Shown piece after piece: positions 62,320 to 64,000 of a DNA stretch of 64,000 nucleotides. The DNA comes from Sabethes cyaneus (taxonomy: Eukaryota; Arthropoda; Insecta; Diptera; Culicidae), in NCBI RefSeq assembly GCF_943734655.1, contig NC_071354.1, forward strand, positions 177,416,411 to 177,480,410. The letters run 5' to 3'. Position 1 is the first letter of the stretch. Each line of letters begins with the position of its first letter. Below the pieces are notes generated by a model that saw only the letters and a list, made by a program, of their open reading frames with translations, was not told where the DNA came from and ran no database searches. Made by a program: the position numbers and the translations under genes.

Positions 62320-63345
62320 ATCAATTTCAGCAGCTTTTTAGCAGCTTGGCAGCGAAAACAGCTCTCGAAGTATCCCTCCTTTCAAGCAAGGTGTCGATAT
62401 TTATCAGTTTACACCTACTTTCGTATGGGGGAAGATTTGATGGATCAGACCATGGAAGGAATCGTAATGCATGCCTAACAAATCTCCGTTGCACAGCTCT
62501 AATTCTTGAAATCCAAAGACGTGTGTATGGGCTCCATACAACTGAGGTCGTGTCCAGAATGGATCGCACTAAGGAAAAGTAGAGGGCGCGTAGACAGTAC
62601 GGGTCACGGAAGTCCTTAGCTAAGCGCATAATAAACCTCAAGTTTCAGTTTGCTTTGGATATAATACTGAAATAGTGATCTTGAAAGGTGAGCTTGGAAT
62701 CCATTTCCACTCTCAGGTATTTTACGTTAGCGACACGTCGAAGAAGATATTCGTCGATCCTATAATCATACATGATTGGGGTTTTACTTCTAGTGAAGGT
62801 GATCACTGAACATTTGTTGACGCTTATAGTAAGGTTGTTCATGCGACACCAATCCGCAAATCGGTTAACTAAGTCTTGTAGTTGTTTGCAGTCCTCTACA
62901 GATCGTACAGCAAGGAAAATTTTCAGATCATTTCAGATTTCAGATCATATAGTAGTTTGCATCCCGGTGGAATAACGACACAAACGTCATTGAAGTAAAT
63001 TATGAAAAGTAATGGTCCCAAATTGCTTCCCTGTGGGACGCCAGACTTGTTGCAGAAATTGAACGATTCGGTAGAACCTAGCTTCACTGATAGGCTGCGG
63101 TTCGTCAGATATGTCTGGAGCCAGCAGATAAATTCGTTGGAAGCCCTTTAGCCGGTTGAGTTTCCGTAACAGTAATTGGAAGTCGATACGATCGAAGGCA
63201 GCCTTAAGATCAGTATATACTGTATCAATTTGAGCAGCAATCGCCATATGACGAAGACAGAACGAGCTAAACTGCAACAGGTTTGTGTGAATAGAGCGTT
63301 TTGGGAAAAAGCCATGTTGTTCCATCGAAATGTATGAGTATGACT
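62320..63345 (-). mobile_element. CR1/Jockey-like reverse transcriptase remnant
   Basis: Minus-strand order: EQHGFFPKRSIHTNLLQF and VYTDLKAAFDRIDFQLLLRK (motif A, 63325-63130), a broken middle, NNLTISVNKCSVITFTR (62842-62645), then RALYFSLVRSILDTTSVVW and RIRAVQRRFVRHAL (62641-62330). The YADD region is lost or frameshifted. It is an inactive fragment. Confidence 0.75.
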
Positions 63346-63627
63346 ATTATTGCAGAAAAAGTTTTTTTTTGTTTTATTCGTAGGAAGACAGTAGGTATTT
63401 CGCGGAATTGGTTTTTTCAATTCTTCTTTATTCCAATTGGAATGAAACACAAAGATAGTGTTAAACAGCGCTTTAAGCGACTGCGCTCACACATACACAA
63501 ACTAACGCATTCTTCTTGGTGGCCTGTATTATTTGCTTAACCAAAAACATCATAATTTAGCACAATTTGCGTCGGAAATCACGGCATTTGATTATTAGTA
63601 GATAGCAATGGTCCTTTATTCGTGACT

Positions 63628-63735
63628 AGCTGACCCGACAAACTTCGTATTGCCACAAATTAACCTGTGTTGTACATAAATCATGAATCTCGGATGATCT
63701 TTGTCACAATCTCGAGTTTTGCAAGCCCCCCAGTG
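63628..63735. repeat. Dispersed repeat, copy 2
   Basis: It matches 14168-14290 (CTAGCTGACCCGACAAACTT to CTCGAGTTTTGCAAG). G/C-rich DNA follows to about 63790. Confidence 0.7.
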
Positions 63736-64000
63736 GGCGGCGCTTCCCACGGCGGTTCACCGGCAACACTCGCGACCGTCTCGTCCTGAATGATCTAGTG
63801 TTACTATAGATAGTTTTTGTGGTCTTGAATTGACTAATGTTTTATGGAAGAGTCTCGAATTTCTCGAGTTCGATTAGTTTTTGAGTTTCGCAAAAATTTC
63901 TGTTTTATTTGTATGAGAGTCCATATCTCCCTACCACAGGGGTGAGAGGTCTCTAACTATCGTAAAATAAATTCAAGACTCAAAATCTTCCACATGCCAA

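Overview
This looks like a piece of an insect nuclear genome, most likely a mosquito (Culicidae). It has small-intron genes with TATA/Inr promoters, AT-rich intergenic DNA, and many decayed transposons of kinds common in mosquitoes: RTE-like and other non-LTR retrotransposons, mariner/Tc1, piggyBac-like, Transib-like and Penelope-like elements, MITEs and very long TG and TATG microsatellites. The genus cannot be fixed from sequence alone.

The real genes are one tandem family of secreted, N-glycosylated proteins of about 283-300 aa, in two paralogous types. Type A lies on the minus strand (A1 537-1499, A2 10205-11158, A3 15294-16265, A4 30469-31439). Type B lies on the plus strand (B1 3165-4077, B2 12102-13023, B3 17838-18750, B4 37096-38011). 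They form repeated head-to-head A<- ->B pairs. There is also a decayed A copy (7828-8152) and a decayed B copy (B5, 46452-47249). Every intact gene has two exons and a 57-71 bp phase-0 intron at the same place, and A and B keep six cysteines in nearly identical spacing, so both descend from one gene. The C-terminal half resembles the insect TsetseEP/DUF725 cysteine pattern, but that link is an inference from memory of the family.

The pairs look co-regulated. Most promoters carry a TGCGTCA-type site, then TATA, then a TCAGT initiator. About 60-70 nt after the stop codon, all nine genes with a 3' end carry the same roughly 20-bp element. It keeps one genomic orientation although A and B are transcribed in opposite directions, so A and B transcripts end in complementary segments.

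The rest is transposon debris with clear nesting. Two near-full RTE-like elements (24945-29115 and 52065-56720) are split by DNA transposons. A Penelope-like repeat with hammerhead-ribozyme motifs occurs three times, once inside the B2 3' UTR. The B5 promoter is cut from its coding part by a 1.4-kb TIR element. At 47.9-48.7 kb there may be a noncoding first exon of another plus-strand gene whose intron would run to the right; 56.7-64 kb shows no further exon I can support.
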